A stretch of 64,000 nucleotides of DNA from Bombardia bombarda (GCA_030512295.1 JAULSR010000006.1:434001-498000), one strand, 5' to 3'. Shown: positions 35,973 through 47,100, counted from the first letter of the stretch. Made by a program: numbers and translations. Notes: generated by a model not told the origin, from the sequence alone.

Positions 35973-37549
35973 ATGGCCTCGCTATTTGGCGGTAAGCAGA
36001 AGCGCGTTCCGACAGACGACATCTACCCCGCGCACTTGATGGACGACACAACGACTTTTAGGAATATTCTCATGGGATGGACACTGCGCTTCAACGACGT
36101 CCTAGACGGCGACATGCTGCATGCGTCTCTGTCAAGACTCTTGGAGATTGGAGACTGGAAGAAGCTCGGCGGGCGCATACGCTTCAATGTCAGTTTTCGC
36201 CAGTATACCTGCATCAGAGGTCAACATACACGTCACCAAAAGGACAACTCAATTGACAGTAAAAAAAGGCCAGAGGCAAGCTGGAGTACCACGTCCCCGC
36301 CAAGTTCACCCCCGAGCGCCCCGCAGTAGGCTACACCCACGAGACCTTCGACCTCGACATTGACGAGCACCCGCTCGCCTCGCGCCTTCCCAAACCCTCC
36401 CCAAGCCCCGCAATCTGCGAGGGCGACGAAACCTTCCGCCCCCTCGCCGCGCCCCCAGACTTTCCCAAATCCCTCGACGACTACGCCTACACCGACCGCC
36501 CCCAGCTCTCCCTGCACATCGTCTTCTTCCGCGACGCGACCCTCGTGACCCTCGCCTGGCCGCACACCATGACCGACGGCCTCGGCCGCCACGCCCTCAT
36601 CCGCAACTGGAACCTCGTCCTCGCCGGCAAAGCAGACCAAGTCCAGCCCCTCCTCGGCGCGCGCGACGATGTCCTCCAAAACGCCCTCTCCGCGCCCCCC
36701 TCCCCCTCCGAGCCCGCATACGCGCTCCAGCACCTCGTCATCAGCGGCTTCCGCTTCTTCATCTTCGTTCTCCACCACTTGTGGTTCCTCCTCTTCGGCA
36801 CCAAGCACCAGCAGCGCCGGCTCATCTTCATCCCCGCCCGCAGCATCGCCGCGCTGCGACAAGAATCCATGGGCGGGCTCGCCGCCGAGCAGGCCAAGGA
36901 CCCGGACCTCTTCATCAGCGACGGCGACATCCTCTCGGCGTGGGGCGCGCGCATCCTCGCGCTCGCGCAGCCAGCCAACTCGGCCCGCCCTGTCACGACC
37001 ATGAACGTGTTTGACGTGCGCACGCGCATGCCGTCCATCTTCGCCGCCGGCGGCGCCTACGTGCAGAACCTCGCCGTGGCGTCGTGGGCCTTTAGCGACG
37101 CGCGCAAGCTGCGCACGACGCCGCTGGGCAAGACGGCGCTGGCGCTGCGCTCTGCCATCGTCGAGCAGTCAGAAGAGACGCAGGCGAAGGCGGTGCTGCG
37201 CATCATGCGCGGGGTCTTGTTGACCGGTGGCCAGGGCCCGCTGCTGGGCGAGCCGAATGCGCGCATGTTTGTGATTTCGAACTGGACAAAGGGCAAGTTT
37301 TACCAGGTCGTTGATTTCAGTCCGGCGGTGAAGGTGGGGGCGAGCAGTGGTGTGGCGCGGCGGACGTGGCCTGGGGTTGGGGCGGATCCAGGAAAGCCGG
37401 ATTGGTTCATTTCGGCCATGTTTGCGAGCAATCCGTTTCCGAACGTGTGGAACATTCTGGGGAAGGACGTGGGCGGGAACTATTGGATCGTTGCGGATCT
37501 TAGTAAGAAGACGTGGGCGGCTGTTAGGGGGGAGATTGAGCGTCTATGA
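35973..37549 (+). CDS. BAHD-like acyltransferase (transferase family)
   Basis: Two exons (35973..36188 and 36269..37549) give about 498 residues. The HTMTD motif at 171-175 is the HxxxD catalytic signature of acyl-CoA-dependent transferases of the BAHD/trichothecene-acetyltransferase type; it abstracts a proton from an alcohol or amine so that an acyl group can be added. The C-terminal part keeps the expected fold markers (ISNWTKGKFYQVVDFS in place of a DFGWG loop). Intron: the donor GTCAGT after FN is clear, but the best-looking acceptor (GACAG at 36259) is followed directly by an in-frame TAA. Only an AAAAAAAG acceptor at 36268 keeps the frame to GKLEYHVPAKFTPERP. The exact junction is therefore uncertain. 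No pathway partner is adjacent. Confidence 0.82.
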
Positions 37550-37965
37550 TACCTACCTACCTTGTGGTGGGGGCGGATATGTTGGGAGAGATACAGCAGC
37601 AAGTCAGCAGCAAGTCAGCAGCTTGTCTGGACTTGATGGATGAAAGGTTGGGATTGCACTGGTTTGGGCGGCGGAGGCTGTGCAACCTTATATGTCTGAA
37701 TCATATGTCCGGATTAAATGGGCGGCCACACGTGGACAGAAGTACCTACGAAGTAAAGGATATACGGACAGCAAGGTCATCTGCATAGATGTTTGGGCAT
37801 GTAATAACTTTGTAATTCCCTTTGCGGAGCAACTAATCATAGAACTGAAAAGGAGTCGGCATTGTTTGAATATTGGGCATCTATCTGGTAGCATTGAACC
37901 ATAGGTAATTGTCAAGATCAGACACTCGACAACTTGAATACCGTCCCATCATCCAATTGCCCGTC
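37550..37965. other. Intergenic region between convergent genes
   Basis: 416 bp of 3' flanking sequence of the acyltransferase and of the small conserved protein. No feature recognised. Confidence 0.5.
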
Positions 37966-38256
37966 CTACTTGCTCCCTTTGGCCTCGGGCGCACCCTTCT
38001 TGGGCTTGTTCTTGCAGCCTGCCTCATCTTCATAGTCGCCTCCTTGCTTTTCATATTCCTTGGCCAGCTTCACTCCCTTCCAGGCCGACCACTGCCCTTT
38101 GCCATCACCCGACTTATTGGTTTCTTGTTTGATCTCTGTCGTATGTCATTAGTGGTGTTTGCTGCATTTTTCAGTGCATCATTGATCATTGATCATACCG
38201 TCTTTGAGCTCCTCGCGGAGCTCGGGATCCGTTGGCTTGCCCTTACTGCTAGGCAT
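37966..38256 (-). CDS. Conserved small lysine-rich protein of unknown function
   Basis: Two short exons (38256..38199 and 38135..37966) give 75 residues; the intron has GTATGA and CAG ends and the frame is exact. The protein is highly charged, about one fifth lysine. It runs from MPSSKGKPTDPELREELKDE through GKGQWSAWKGVKLAKEYEKQ to a KPKKGAPEAKGSK tail. The Lys/Glu heptads and the Trp pair suggest a helical hairpin. I recognise this as a small protein found widely in filamentous ascomycetes with no assigned role; that is recall, not a search. It has no signal peptide or membrane segment. Its exons are too short to stand out as ORFs, so it is easily missed. Confidence 0.8.
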
Positions 38257-38776
38257 GATGTATGATACCAGACAATCGTGAGGAGCTTGGATTCAGGATA
38301 TACTCAGTGTTTGTGATAATGCCTGGTAGGCTATTTGTTTGATGTTGAAGTTGCTAGGTAGCAATGATCAACCTTAGGTCTTTTAGTAGTACCTGTTTCG
38401 ATGTTCTATTTAACGTCTTTCAGATAAATCGATGACACCGCCATGGCGCCATGGCGTCAACTCGACCAATAGGGTCAACGTGCCGACAAAGAGAGCTTGC
38501 TTTCTGGGTGAGACATTAGCTGCGTCAATTACATCATAGTCCGATTGCAGTCCATCTGATTGACCGAGTCTACATCTCTTTCTTCGGCCTGTCCCAATTG
38601 TGAAGAATTGAAGGTAAACAACAAGACAGGTCCTTGACAGCTTTCCCATTTGCTATATGCGCCTCCCCAGGCACATGCATGTCACTTGACCTCATCTCCA
38701 GGTTATAAAACACCTTGATAACTACAAAGTCCCTCTAACACAAATCCATCGCATCTGCCGACGAAACAACAGGGTG
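38257..38776. other. Intergenic region
   Basis: 520 bp holding the promoter of the small lysine-rich protein and the 3' flank of the esterase. No other feature. Confidence 0.5.
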
Positions 38777-39571
38777 CTATTGCACCGCCGACGACGTCTG
38801 ACTCCCATCCCCATCATTAACAACATGCCTGCTCAAGAAGCTCACCACATCATCTGTCCCCGTCGGCGAATGGAACCAATGCCCACCATCCGGATACTCC
38901 TTCCACTCCACCTGCGCCCCAAACCCCCTCAACGTATCCCTCAGCTGGCGTCCATACTGCACCAGGACCAGCGGATCATTCGCACAGTGCTCAAGCAGCA
39001 TCGGCGTCTTCCTTAAAAACTGTACCGCCCCCTCCTCACCATCATCACCACCACCAACACTCGCCCCCTCCACCGGCGCCAGCACGCCCCTCATCTCCGC
39101 CAGCGTCGGCCTCCCCGCAAACGGACACCGGCCCGAGAACCCCAGAAACGCACCAAGCCGAGGCACATCGTCGAGATGAAAAAGCGTGTGCACGCTCGTC
39201 GCGCAGCCCATGCTGATGCCCGCCAGCACGACGCGGTCCCAGCGGCCGTCGAGCTGCGCCGCCTCGCGGGCCAGTAGTCGCCGGATGGCGGCGACGCTCT
39301 CGCGCAGCCCGGGGGTGGACACGTCCTCGCGCTCCTTGAGGTTGTGCACGTTCCAGACGTCGAACCACTGCGTGACGGTGCTGCGGATGGGCGCTTGGGG
39401 AAACACCCAGCGGAACGAGGGGAAGGCATCCATCAGGGAGCGGTCGCGGGAGTCGCGCGAGTAGGGGAGGGAGGAGGCGAACTTGCGGGCATTGTCGCCG
39501 CGGCCATGGAGGAAGACGACGGTGTGGGTGTGGGGGGTCGTGGGGTCGATGGTGATGATGGGGAAGTCCAT
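38777..39571 (-). CDS. Serine esterase of the phospholipase/acyl-protein thioesterase family
   Basis: Intronless, 264 residues, alpha/beta-hydrolase fold. VVFLHGRGDNA near residues 18-28 forms the oxyanion loop. The nucleophile elbow is GISMG with Ser 120, the acid is Asp 199 in CANDPLV, and His 231 lies in DGGHWFHSP. The layout matches carboxylesterase/lysophospholipase proteins of the APT1 type, with W-rich WVFPQAP and QWFDVWN segments. There is no signal peptide, so a cytosolic role in hydrolysing small esters or acyl-thioesters is likely; the substrate is unknown. A Gly/Asp/Glu insert at about 170-180 is variable in appearance. Confidence 0.9.
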   Translation of the reverse strand: MDFPIITIDPTTPHTHTVVFLHGRGDNARKFASSLPYSRDSRDRSLMDAFPSFRWVFPQAPIRSTVTQWFDVWNVHNLKEREDVSTPGLRESVAAIRRLLAREAAQLDGRWDRVVLAGISMGCATSVHTLFHLDDVPRLGAFLGFSGRCPFAGRPTLAEMRGVLAPVEGASVGGGDDGEEGAVQFLRKTPMLLEHCANDPLVLVQYGRQLRDTLRGFGAQVEWKEYPDGGHWFHSPTGTDDVVSFLSRHVVNDGDGSQTSSAVQ

Positions 39572-39970
39572 GGTTGTTGTGGTGGTTTTGGTAGGAGGAG
39601 ATAGAGACTTTGATGTGGCCCGGTGGGTGCAGAAACGGAAGTTGCGGTTGAGTTTGATGGGCGGTCAGCAATTGTATTACCCAGTCAAGTTGCGTGACTG
39701 GACTCGGACTCGGACGACGAGACTGCAGTGCATGCTTCGGGGCCCCACTTCTGCAATAAGCACCAGCAACAAACCAGCGGCAGTCTCATTAGGCGTAAGT
39801 TGTCGTTGTATCGTGAATCCTGGAGTTGTCTCCCATAGCTGACCCATCGCATCAGTCGTTCTGGTGAGGACTATAATTCAGCGTCCATCCTCAAGCACCT
39901 CAAATCACCACCATCATCGCTAAACTCAGCCAACCACCCACCAACCATCCCAAACCGCTCACCATCGTCT

Positions 39971-40630
39971 TCAACCCCGCCGCCCCATTAACCTCCCTCC
40001 CAACCTGCTCCCCAAACTCCCCCAAAACATTCCCCTCGGCCAATACTCGCAGACAAGAAACCACCCTCCCATCCCAGACAGAACCTCCCCACCGCACAGC
40101 CTCCTGCCACACCCTACATCAGTCGTGTTCTTCCACACAAGCTGCGTAAAGTGCCCCGTCTCCTCGTTAAACCCAGGATCGTCAAAGTCATACCCCGTCC
40201 GCTCGCCGCCCCAGGCGTCGACGCAGCTCTGCACGTCCGAGCAGCCCAACGCGAGGTTCTCGCCGTACGGCCCGCCAGAGTGCGCAAAGACGCAGCCGCT
40301 GTCATCGTTGTTATTCATAGAATTAAGGTAGTCGGTAGCAAACTGCGCGAGGGTTGCGTTGTAGGCGAGCGCGGGGGCGCCGTGCTCGGCGCGGAAGAGG
40401 TTTGTGCTGTTTAGGATGGCTAAGGTGAAGGTTTCGTTGGAGACGAATGAGGGGGCGGTGGAGGGGACTGTGGGAGGGGTGGTTATGGTGACGGTGGGTG
40501 GTTGGTCTTGTTGTCTGGGAGTGATGAGAGGGTTTGAAATCGCGAGTGCATTGTGGGGAGCGGATGTGAGAAGGAGGAGAAAGAGGCTCGGGAGTTGGAT
40601 GCGCGTCGTGGCGATGCTGTGGGGGTGCAT
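39971..40630 (-). CDS. Secreted CAP/PR-1-like protein, probable frameshift near the C-terminus
   Basis: The frame reads 219 residues. A signal peptide (about 1-30) precedes a Pro/Thr-rich linker and a CAP (SCP/PR-1) domain with LFRAEHGAPALAYN, GGPYGENLALGC, the signature GHFTQLVWKNT and VCEYWPRG. CAP proteins are secreted and often bind sterols or lipids. After VCEYWPRG (about 40041) the frame gives a basic tail unlike the family and stops at 39971. The next frame over the same bases reads GNVLGEFGEQVGREVNG and ends at 39900 with a hydrophobic C-terminus that looks like a GPI-anchor signal. A one-base indel near 40035-40045, real or from sequencing, would explain this; no intron fits. Confidence 0.82.
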   Translation of the reverse strand: MHPHSIATTRIQLPSLFLLLLTSAPHNALAISNPLITPRQQDQPPTVTITTPPTVPSTAPSFVSNETFTLAILNSTNLFRAEHGAPALAYNATLAQFATDYLNSMNNNDDSGCVFAHSGGPYGENLALGCSDVQSCVDAWGGERTGYDFDDPGFNEETGHFTQLVWKNTTDVGCGRRLCGGEVLSGMGGWFLVCEYWPRGMFWGSLGSRLGGRLMGRRG

Positions 40631-41241
40631 CGTTGGAATTGGGTTTTTGACTTGCGACGTAACGTAGTGCAGGTCATCAAATCGTGTGCTGGTGCGAAGT
40701 ATGATAGAAATGGCCGACAGGCTGTTTGGCGGACTGGTTCTGTTGCAGAGCTCGACATCTTGAGGGGCAATTTGTTTACTTATTTACAGGAAATAACACA
40801 CATGGATCAAGGATGGTAGTTATTTTTCTTTCTGCAAAACCAGGTTTGATGCTGTCTCACATCGAGTCAAACGGTTGGCAGGCGCTTTGTCGTTTGCCTA
40901 CGCGCCCCCAGAGAAATGACGTCGACAGGCGGCTCAGGGTGCATGCCTGAGCGCCCATAGTGGCTTCAGTAACCGCCGGGCTCCAATCCGTGCAGAAGAC
41001 AACCAAGAAAATTATTTATTGTTTTTGGATGATTTCGTCGGGACTGGATGCTATGGACAACACAATTGTCTTCGAAGGCGAGGTAAAGGATCTACAATAG
41101 GGGTCGGGAGCTACCCCTATCGTCACTCCTCAGCACCTTTCACATTTCCGCAACCTGACCCGGCCATTCATCGTTTTTTTTTCTTCTTCATAATCCCAAA
41201 TCAACATTCGGCCTCCCACCCAAGCTCGCCAATTGCGGATT
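40631..41241. other. Intergenic region upstream of the CAP gene
   Basis: About 600 bp with the CAP promoter and the 3' flank of the small secreted protein. No feature recognised. Confidence 0.5.
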
Positions 41242-41628
41242 TCAAGCGCATGGGGAAGGGAAGTTCTGTCTAATGACGGAGTTAATGCCTTCAGTATGGC
41301 AACCCGAGCATCGACAAAGCTATTCCAAGTGCATGTTATTGTCAGCCAACTTTTTCATCAACGGGTCTCATCAATAACTGATATGAGGTTTACAGACCTT
41401 GGTTGCGCCTGGCAAGTTGCTCGCATCACCCTCATTCTCGACACATTTTGCCATGGCCTCTTTTGTGATGGGCGACAGTTTCTCGAGTATCAGTTGTTCG
41501 AGACACTGGCTGCTGTTCATGACATCATGGCATGCCAACTCGTCTTTGGGGCATCCATCTTGAAGGACTTGGGCGCCTACCCCAAGTACCGTGAGGCACA
41601 GGGCGACTAGTTTCATGCCAGAGCGCAT
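41242..41628 (-). CDS. Small secreted cysteine-rich protein
   Basis: Two exons (41628..41398, 41319..41242) give 102 residues. A signal peptide (roughly MRSGMKLVALCLTVLGVGA) is followed by a mature protein with Cys in DGCPKDELACHD, SSQCLEQ, AKCVEN, KLCRCSGC and SPCA, about eight in all. The intron (41397..41320) has GTCTGT, a GCTGAC branch site and TAG. The read-through frame would end VCKPHISY, but the spliced form gains four further Cys and ends SPCA, which makes a more coherent disulphide-rich protein. A start at 41616 is also possible. Size and composition are those of an apoplastic small secreted protein or effector-like protein; no family is recognised. Confidence 0.72.
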
Positions 41629-42298
41629 TATCGCAGTCGTGACTGTGGCGGATCGTTTTCTGAATAGCTTCAAGTTGTCCAGTGTCGCAGCCAAAGCAGT
41701 TTGGCAAGCTTGCCGGTCATATATATACACCGACTGCGACCCATGGCACGGCACTAGGCACAGGGCGGGCATCAATATATTTCTCGTGCCTTCTCGCCTC
41801 CCAGCTTGCACTTTGCGTTCCACATGCCTTCAATATCCCGACCAACGGCAGCGACGCAACTAGTATTAGCCAGAACATGACTCCAAAGTGCCTTCCCGCT
41901 ACTTCAAGTTCCCCAATCTTGATTGGAATAGACAACCGCTCACATCCTTTTTACACAGACAACCCACGGCTGCATCGGTAATAAAGGACGGGTGATAAGA
42001 CAATTAAACCACTTCATTTACACCAAATGCGTTAATATCTATGTGGCCTATCAAGTGACCCGCATCACAGAGAAGCTGGCACTCCTAGTCATCTGCGGCA
42101 CTTTGGACATGATTCTTCTAGAAGCCTGTCTTGGGGGATGGTGGTTACAATATCCTGGCATTTAAGGTACCATCCATTCTTTTGCTATAATCCTCCCTTG
42201 AGATGGTCTGGTTTGACTGTTGCCCTTTGTCATTGCTGCTAGCCTCTACCGTCATTCCTTCAAATCACAGCATCGGTTCCAGTCACAAAGGTTTCAGG
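41629..42298. other. Intergenic divergent promoter region
   Basis: 670 bp between the small secreted protein (minus) and the DUF1996 gene (plus). It should contain both promoters. A TATATATA stretch near 41720 lies about 90 bp upstream of the small secreted protein start. Confidence 0.5.
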
Positions 42299-43560
42299 AT
42301 GCATTGGACAACGCTCCTTGCTCTGGTGCTTGCTGCACCAGGCAGTGCAGTAGTTCGATTTCACTGCTCGCAGCTGGTCGTTCAGAGAGTTGATCCTCTT
42401 GTCGACCCGGGCCAGATTCCATCTAGCCATGTCCACCAGATCGTTGGCGGTGTGCGTACAACCACTCAAATTTCACTCTTACACTCACAGATCTGAAGAC
42501 CCAGTTACTAACCGACGGCCCCCCTTTCTCTATCCCAGAACTCGTTTAATGCGACAATGGACCCCGCAAAGGACATGCCGGCCGAGTCGACCTGCACAAC
42601 CTGCCAGTTCACCGAAGACTTCTCCAACTACTGGACCGCGGTTCTCTACTTTCGCGCGCAGAACGGCAGCTACAAGCGCGTGCCCCAGCTGGGCAACAAC
42701 CAGTTCGAAAAGGCCAGGGGCGGCCTGACCATCTACTACATGCAGGACGCCATCTACGACCAGGGTCAAAGTTCCAAGGTGACGGCCTTCAAGCCAGTAA
42801 GTCACTGCCATCCTTAACCATTCGGGACAGATAGCAGGACTAACATACCGGTAAAAGGGCTTCCGCATGTTCGTCGGCAACGTCTCCGCCCGCACCATCA
42901 CCGACGCAGCCCGCTACCGCCAACTAACCTACGTCTGCATGGACACATGGACGCAGCGCGCGCCCGAGACCATGGCCTTCCCCACGCGCAAGTGCAAAGA
43001 GGGCATCATGACGTCGATCCGGTTCCCGACCTGCTGGGACGGCAAGAACCTCGACTCGCCCGACCACAGCAGCCACATGAGCTACCCCGAGACGGGCACC
43101 TTCGAGAGCGGCGGCCCTTGCCCGGCCACGCACCCCGTCCGCACCGGCCAGGTCATGTACGAGGTCGTCTGGGACACGAAGCAGTTCAATGACCTCGAGT
43201 GGCCGGCCGACGGGAGCAACCCGTTTGTGTGGTCGTTCGGGGACGCGACGGGTTACGCGACGCACGGGGACTATGTGTTTGGGTGGAAGGGGGATGCGCT
43301 GCAGCGGATCTTGGACACGAGCTGTTGGTTTAACACGAATTGCCACAAGGAGAGCAACAGCGTGGTGCAGAGTGTGGAGAAGATGAATGAGTGCGCGCAG
43401 GAGAGGGTGTTGGATGAGGATATTGATGGATGTGGGTGCTTTTGTTTGTCCTTGTTTAATTCCTGTGATTTGTTCCGTTGCTAACGCGTTGGTGATGTTA
43501 ATCCTAGGGCTCGACGCACTTCCTGGCGGCTACCAAGCACAGTATGGCCCATCTGCGTAG
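42299..43560 (+). CDS. Secreted DUF1996 protein
   Basis: Four exons (42299..42451, 42539..42796, 42858..43431, 43508..43560) give 345 residues. A signal peptide (about 1-18) leads directly into the DUF1996 domain: VVRFHCSQLVVQRVDPLVDP, then SSHVHQIVGGNSFNATMDP, CTTCQFTEDFSNYWTAVLYF, CWDGKNLDSPDHSSHMSYPE and the C-terminal GDYVFGWKGDALQRILD. All introns keep the frame; intron 2 ends in AAAAG rather than YAG. The protein ends at LPGGYQAQYGPSA with no WSC domain or anchor. DUF1996 proteins are secreted by many fungi; their biochemical role is not settled. It is not linked by context to its neighbours. Confidence 0.9.
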
Positions 43561-43855
43561 CGGCGCACTCAAGAAAATTAGAGGTGGATTTGATCAGGGA
43601 GGATGAGCCTAAAGAAAAGCTGAGGAAGCCGTGAGGAGTTCTGCGCAGTGATGGATGAAACGCACGGCGACGGGAGAGAAATTGATGCCCGGCCCGACGG
43701 CCTTGTCCTTGTTCTCCGCTTACCTCCATCCTATGTCCGTACATCGACCGGTCTTATTAAGAAACCACAGTGCCTTAGTTGCCTTCACAACCTTCGAACA
43801 CGACCATAATAAAAGTGTCAAACATGCCTAGTAAACACAACAGTGCTTGTCCATC

Positions 43856-45832
43856 ATGGTGTTCCCTAGCCCCCGGTGTCTCACATGTAAGAGACGTCAA
43901 GTCAAGGTCAGTCCCATCTCATCCCCGCTAATTCCGACCTCACCTCTGTGCCTTCATCCCACAATCGACCTCCAATAGTCAGCCCCATATTCACTTTGTA
44001 CCTTGGAGCTGAGACCATACCGACCAAAGTGCGACTACACCCACCCCCACTGCACCCGCTGCCTCAAGGCAGGCCGAATCTGCACATGGGACTCGTCGTT
44101 ATTTACATGCACCGACCAACCCAACGGCACCGACGCCGGGAGCCTGGCCTTCAAGAGCGAAAACGCCTTTGCCCGTGGCCTAGCCAGACGTCCACGCAAA
44201 TCCAAATCCAAATCCACAGCCATAATCTCGGCTCTGGCTCCAGCAACACCCTCCCGCGCCCTCTCCACCCCCCTCACCCTCCACGCCTTCCAGTACTGGG
44301 TGCGCGGGTTCACCTCCCAGCCAGACGACTCCCGCCTGCCCGACATTGCGCATGACTACAACACCTACGCGCTCTGCCACTGGAATCAGGCTTCCGCGGG
44401 CTCAAGTCCACTTTATTTGGCCGTGTCGGCCTTTTCGCTTGCCGTGTTTGGCCGGGCGAGGGGCGAGAGCAGGGCGCTCGGGGATGCGGCTGGGTTCTAT
44501 GCAAAGAGTGTTGCGGCGACGCAGAGGGAGTTGAGGAGACTGGCGATGACCGGGACCGGGACGGGGCCGGACATAGAAGCGGACGTCCTGATAGACCAGT
44601 TGGTTGTGGCGACGATGGTGATGGGGAGCTATGAGGTGAGTATTGTCCTGCTAACTTCCTCCGACTGAGGTGATGTGTGTTTGTATGTGTGTGTAGAGAC
44701 TGGCAGTGGAATAACACGATAATCCAGTTTACCGTGCAGGAAAAACAAAGACACAGCCAGAGTCTTTCCTTCTCCGTAGTACATCATCATCACCGTGATG
44801 CACCGGTGACCGACGAGGTCGGCTCTCGCTTCTGGAAAGACGTCTGCCACTATCAGGGCACGCTGGGCCTCATGCAGATTCGTCAGCAAAAGCAGCAGCA
44901 GAAGGGATATGGATGCACACAGAACATGGCGCTGGACAGGGCAGCTCGAAGACCCATTGTGAGTAAACAAACACGCATCGAGACCCCTTGGTTTCTTTTT
45001 GATCAATACTCACCACCAGTTTCAGATCCGAGCATGCATCCTCCGCGGCACCGCCATCCCAGAATGGCTTCAAGACGGCGCGCTCTTTGGCGAACAAGGG
45101 CCAGCACTCGGCCTGGACTCGCTCATGGTTCGGGTAGCTGCTCTCCGATCCAAGACGCTTTGGTTATTCCGCCATGATATCAAGGGCCTGGCTCAAGTAT
45201 CTTGGCTTGAATCTGGGGAGGATGTGGAGAAAGAGGCTAATGAGCTGGAGTCTGCGCTTGAGTCCTGGCCTGGAGAGGCAGTGGCGGCTGCGTCTCAGGG
45301 AGATGAGTGGAGATTCTCATCACGGGTCCAAATGCACTCGGATGGCTGTGCTGAAAGTTCAGTAGCTTTGGATGACTATCAAGGCATTGTTCACACTTAT
45401 GCAACGCACGGCCATGCCGCAGCATGGAGCCGATGGCGCGCCATCAGCATGATTGTCTCCAGCATCCGGTTGCGGCTGCTTCGTGCCCAGGACGACAATG
45501 AATATGAGGGACTAGAGCTATTCGCCAGTTATCGTCCGCAAGCAGAGACTATGATATGCGCCAGGATTCAGTCCCTGGCCATAGACATGTGCCGCAGCGT
45601 ACCTTTTTTCTTCAACGGTGGCAGCAGTTCTCGTCCTCATCTAGCAGACGACCCAGAGGTTCTGCCCAGGATTGCAGCTCTCCTCGGCTGGTCGCTAACT
45701 GTGGCTGTCAGTACCGAGGCAGTTCCCAATGCCCCGAAGGAGTGGCTGCGGCATCAGCTCGTGAGGGTTGCGCGCGCGTTGGGTGATGCTGTTATCGAGT
45801 CGGCGGCTGAGAGAGAGGAGTTTAGATTCTAG
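43856..45832 (+). CDS. Zn2Cys6 fungal transcription factor
   Basis: Four exons (43856..43906, 44030..44635, 44707..44958, 45026..45832) give about 571 residues. The zinc cluster spans the first intron: CLTCKRRQVK in exon 1 and CDYTHPHCTRCLKAGRIC in exon 2 give Cys 8, 11, 18, 25, 28 and 35 with exact Zn2Cys6 spacing. A basic stretch (RRPRKSKSKS) follows. The rest resembles the fungal-specific regulatory region: FQYWVRGFTSQPD, SRFWKDVCHYQGTLGLM, ILRGTAIPEWLQDGALFGE and the C-terminal GWSLTVAVSTEAVPNAPKEW. The acceptor of intron 2 at 44706 is my choice because it is in phase; the TAG eight bases earlier is not. Residues between about 219 and 240 are poorly conserved in look. Targets are unknown; it converges on the aldo-keto reductase gene. 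Confidence 0.87.
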
Positions 45833-45932
45833 CACAGCGCCCGCTCTTTATACAATACATGTACCTACCGCTTACACACATCTCCAACTCTATACCTGAA
45901 CACCCCCCTGTAACATCCCCCCTATTCCGATC

Positions 45933-47100
45933 CTAAACATGCCCCGCCACCTCCCTCGCAACATACAGCTCCTCCAAAAACCTCAGCTCCTCCCCACTCA
46001 ACACCTTCCCCTTCAACTCCCCCATCTCCCTCACCCTCTCCACCGAGTTCAACCCCACAATTGGCACCGTCCCCTTACTCTTATGCCACGCCAGCGCCAC
46101 ACAGCTCATCGACCATCCCTTCTCCTTCGCCAGCTGCTCCACCCTCCCAATGATCTCCTCATCTACATCCGTCAGAGTTGGGTGATGCGCGTTCCGCATC
46201 TTCGACCTGGCTGACTTGTCATAGCCCACAGGACGCGCCAGCCGCCCGCCGAATAGCGGCGACCAGGGCACGACGCCGACGCCCGTTTCGCGGCAGAAAC
46301 GCAGCATCTCGCGCTCCTCCTCGCGGTAGCACAGATTGTAGTAGTTCTGCATACTAACAAACTTTGTCCAGCCGTTGCGCTCGGCGAGGAACTGGAGCGA
46401 GGCGAACTGCGTCGCCCACATGGAGGAGGCGCCCAGGTAGCGGACCTTGCCAGACTGCACGAGCTCGTGCAGGGTGCGCATGGTCTCCTCGGGCGGCGTG
46501 TGCGGGTCGGGCCGATGGATCTGGAGCACGTCGATGTAGGTGGTGTTGAGGCGGGCGAGGGAAGCGTCGACGGCGGAGAGGATGGCCGTGCGGGAAAGGC
46601 CTGTTTTGTTACTCAGTCATTGATGTTTGACGAAGAGCTGTTGGGAGTACTAGAACTTAGTATTGCTGCTCACCTCCTTGGTTGACATAGTCCTTGCTTT
46701 GGTTCAGCTCGTCGGCCCACACAACGCCGATCACGTCGGGCTCCTCGCCCACGTGGAAGCAGATCTTAGTCATGATGACGACCTTTTGCCGGGGGATGTT
46801 GAACTTATTGAGAGCCTTGCCGATGACCTGCTCGCTGAGGCCGTTGGAGTATGAGTTGGCCGTGTCCCACGTGTTAATGCCCATGTCGTAGGCTGCCTTG
46901 AGAACATCCAGCGAGGTGTCTTCGTCCAATACAAAAGACGCCGCCTTGGGCGCGCCGAGGGTCATGGCGCCGAGAATAGGCCATGAGACGCGAAGGCCTG
47001 AGGAGCCGAGGTGGACGTAGTCGACTTTGGTGGCCTCAATGGACTTTTGGGCTGAGGGGGCGAGGGAGAGGCCGAGGGCTTTGCGGTCGACGTGAGCCAT
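45933..47100 (-). CDS. Aldo-keto reductase
   Basis: Two exons (47100..46674, 46600..45933) give 364 residues with a (beta/alpha)8 AKR fold. The catalytic tetrad is visible: Asp 79 and Tyr 84 in NTWDTANSYS, Lys 112 in IMTKIC and His 171 in LQIHRPD. The cofactor segment PWSPLFGGRLARP and SMSCVALAWHKSKGTVPIVG with the NSVERVREM helix bind NADPH. The intron has GTGAGC and CAG ends and keeps NQGGLSRTAI in frame. The sequence resembles the AKR9/YakC-type group, which includes versiconal hemiacetal acetate reductase-like and aryl-alcohol dehydrogenase-like enzymes. Cytosolic carbonyl reduction is the likely activity; the substrate is not inferable. Confidence 0.93.

Noticed and set aside
36233..36862. 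209-codon minus-strand ORF rich in Glu/Gly/Val
   Set aside because: Mirror frame of the GC-rich acyltransferase exon; its composition follows the third-codon bias of the real gene.
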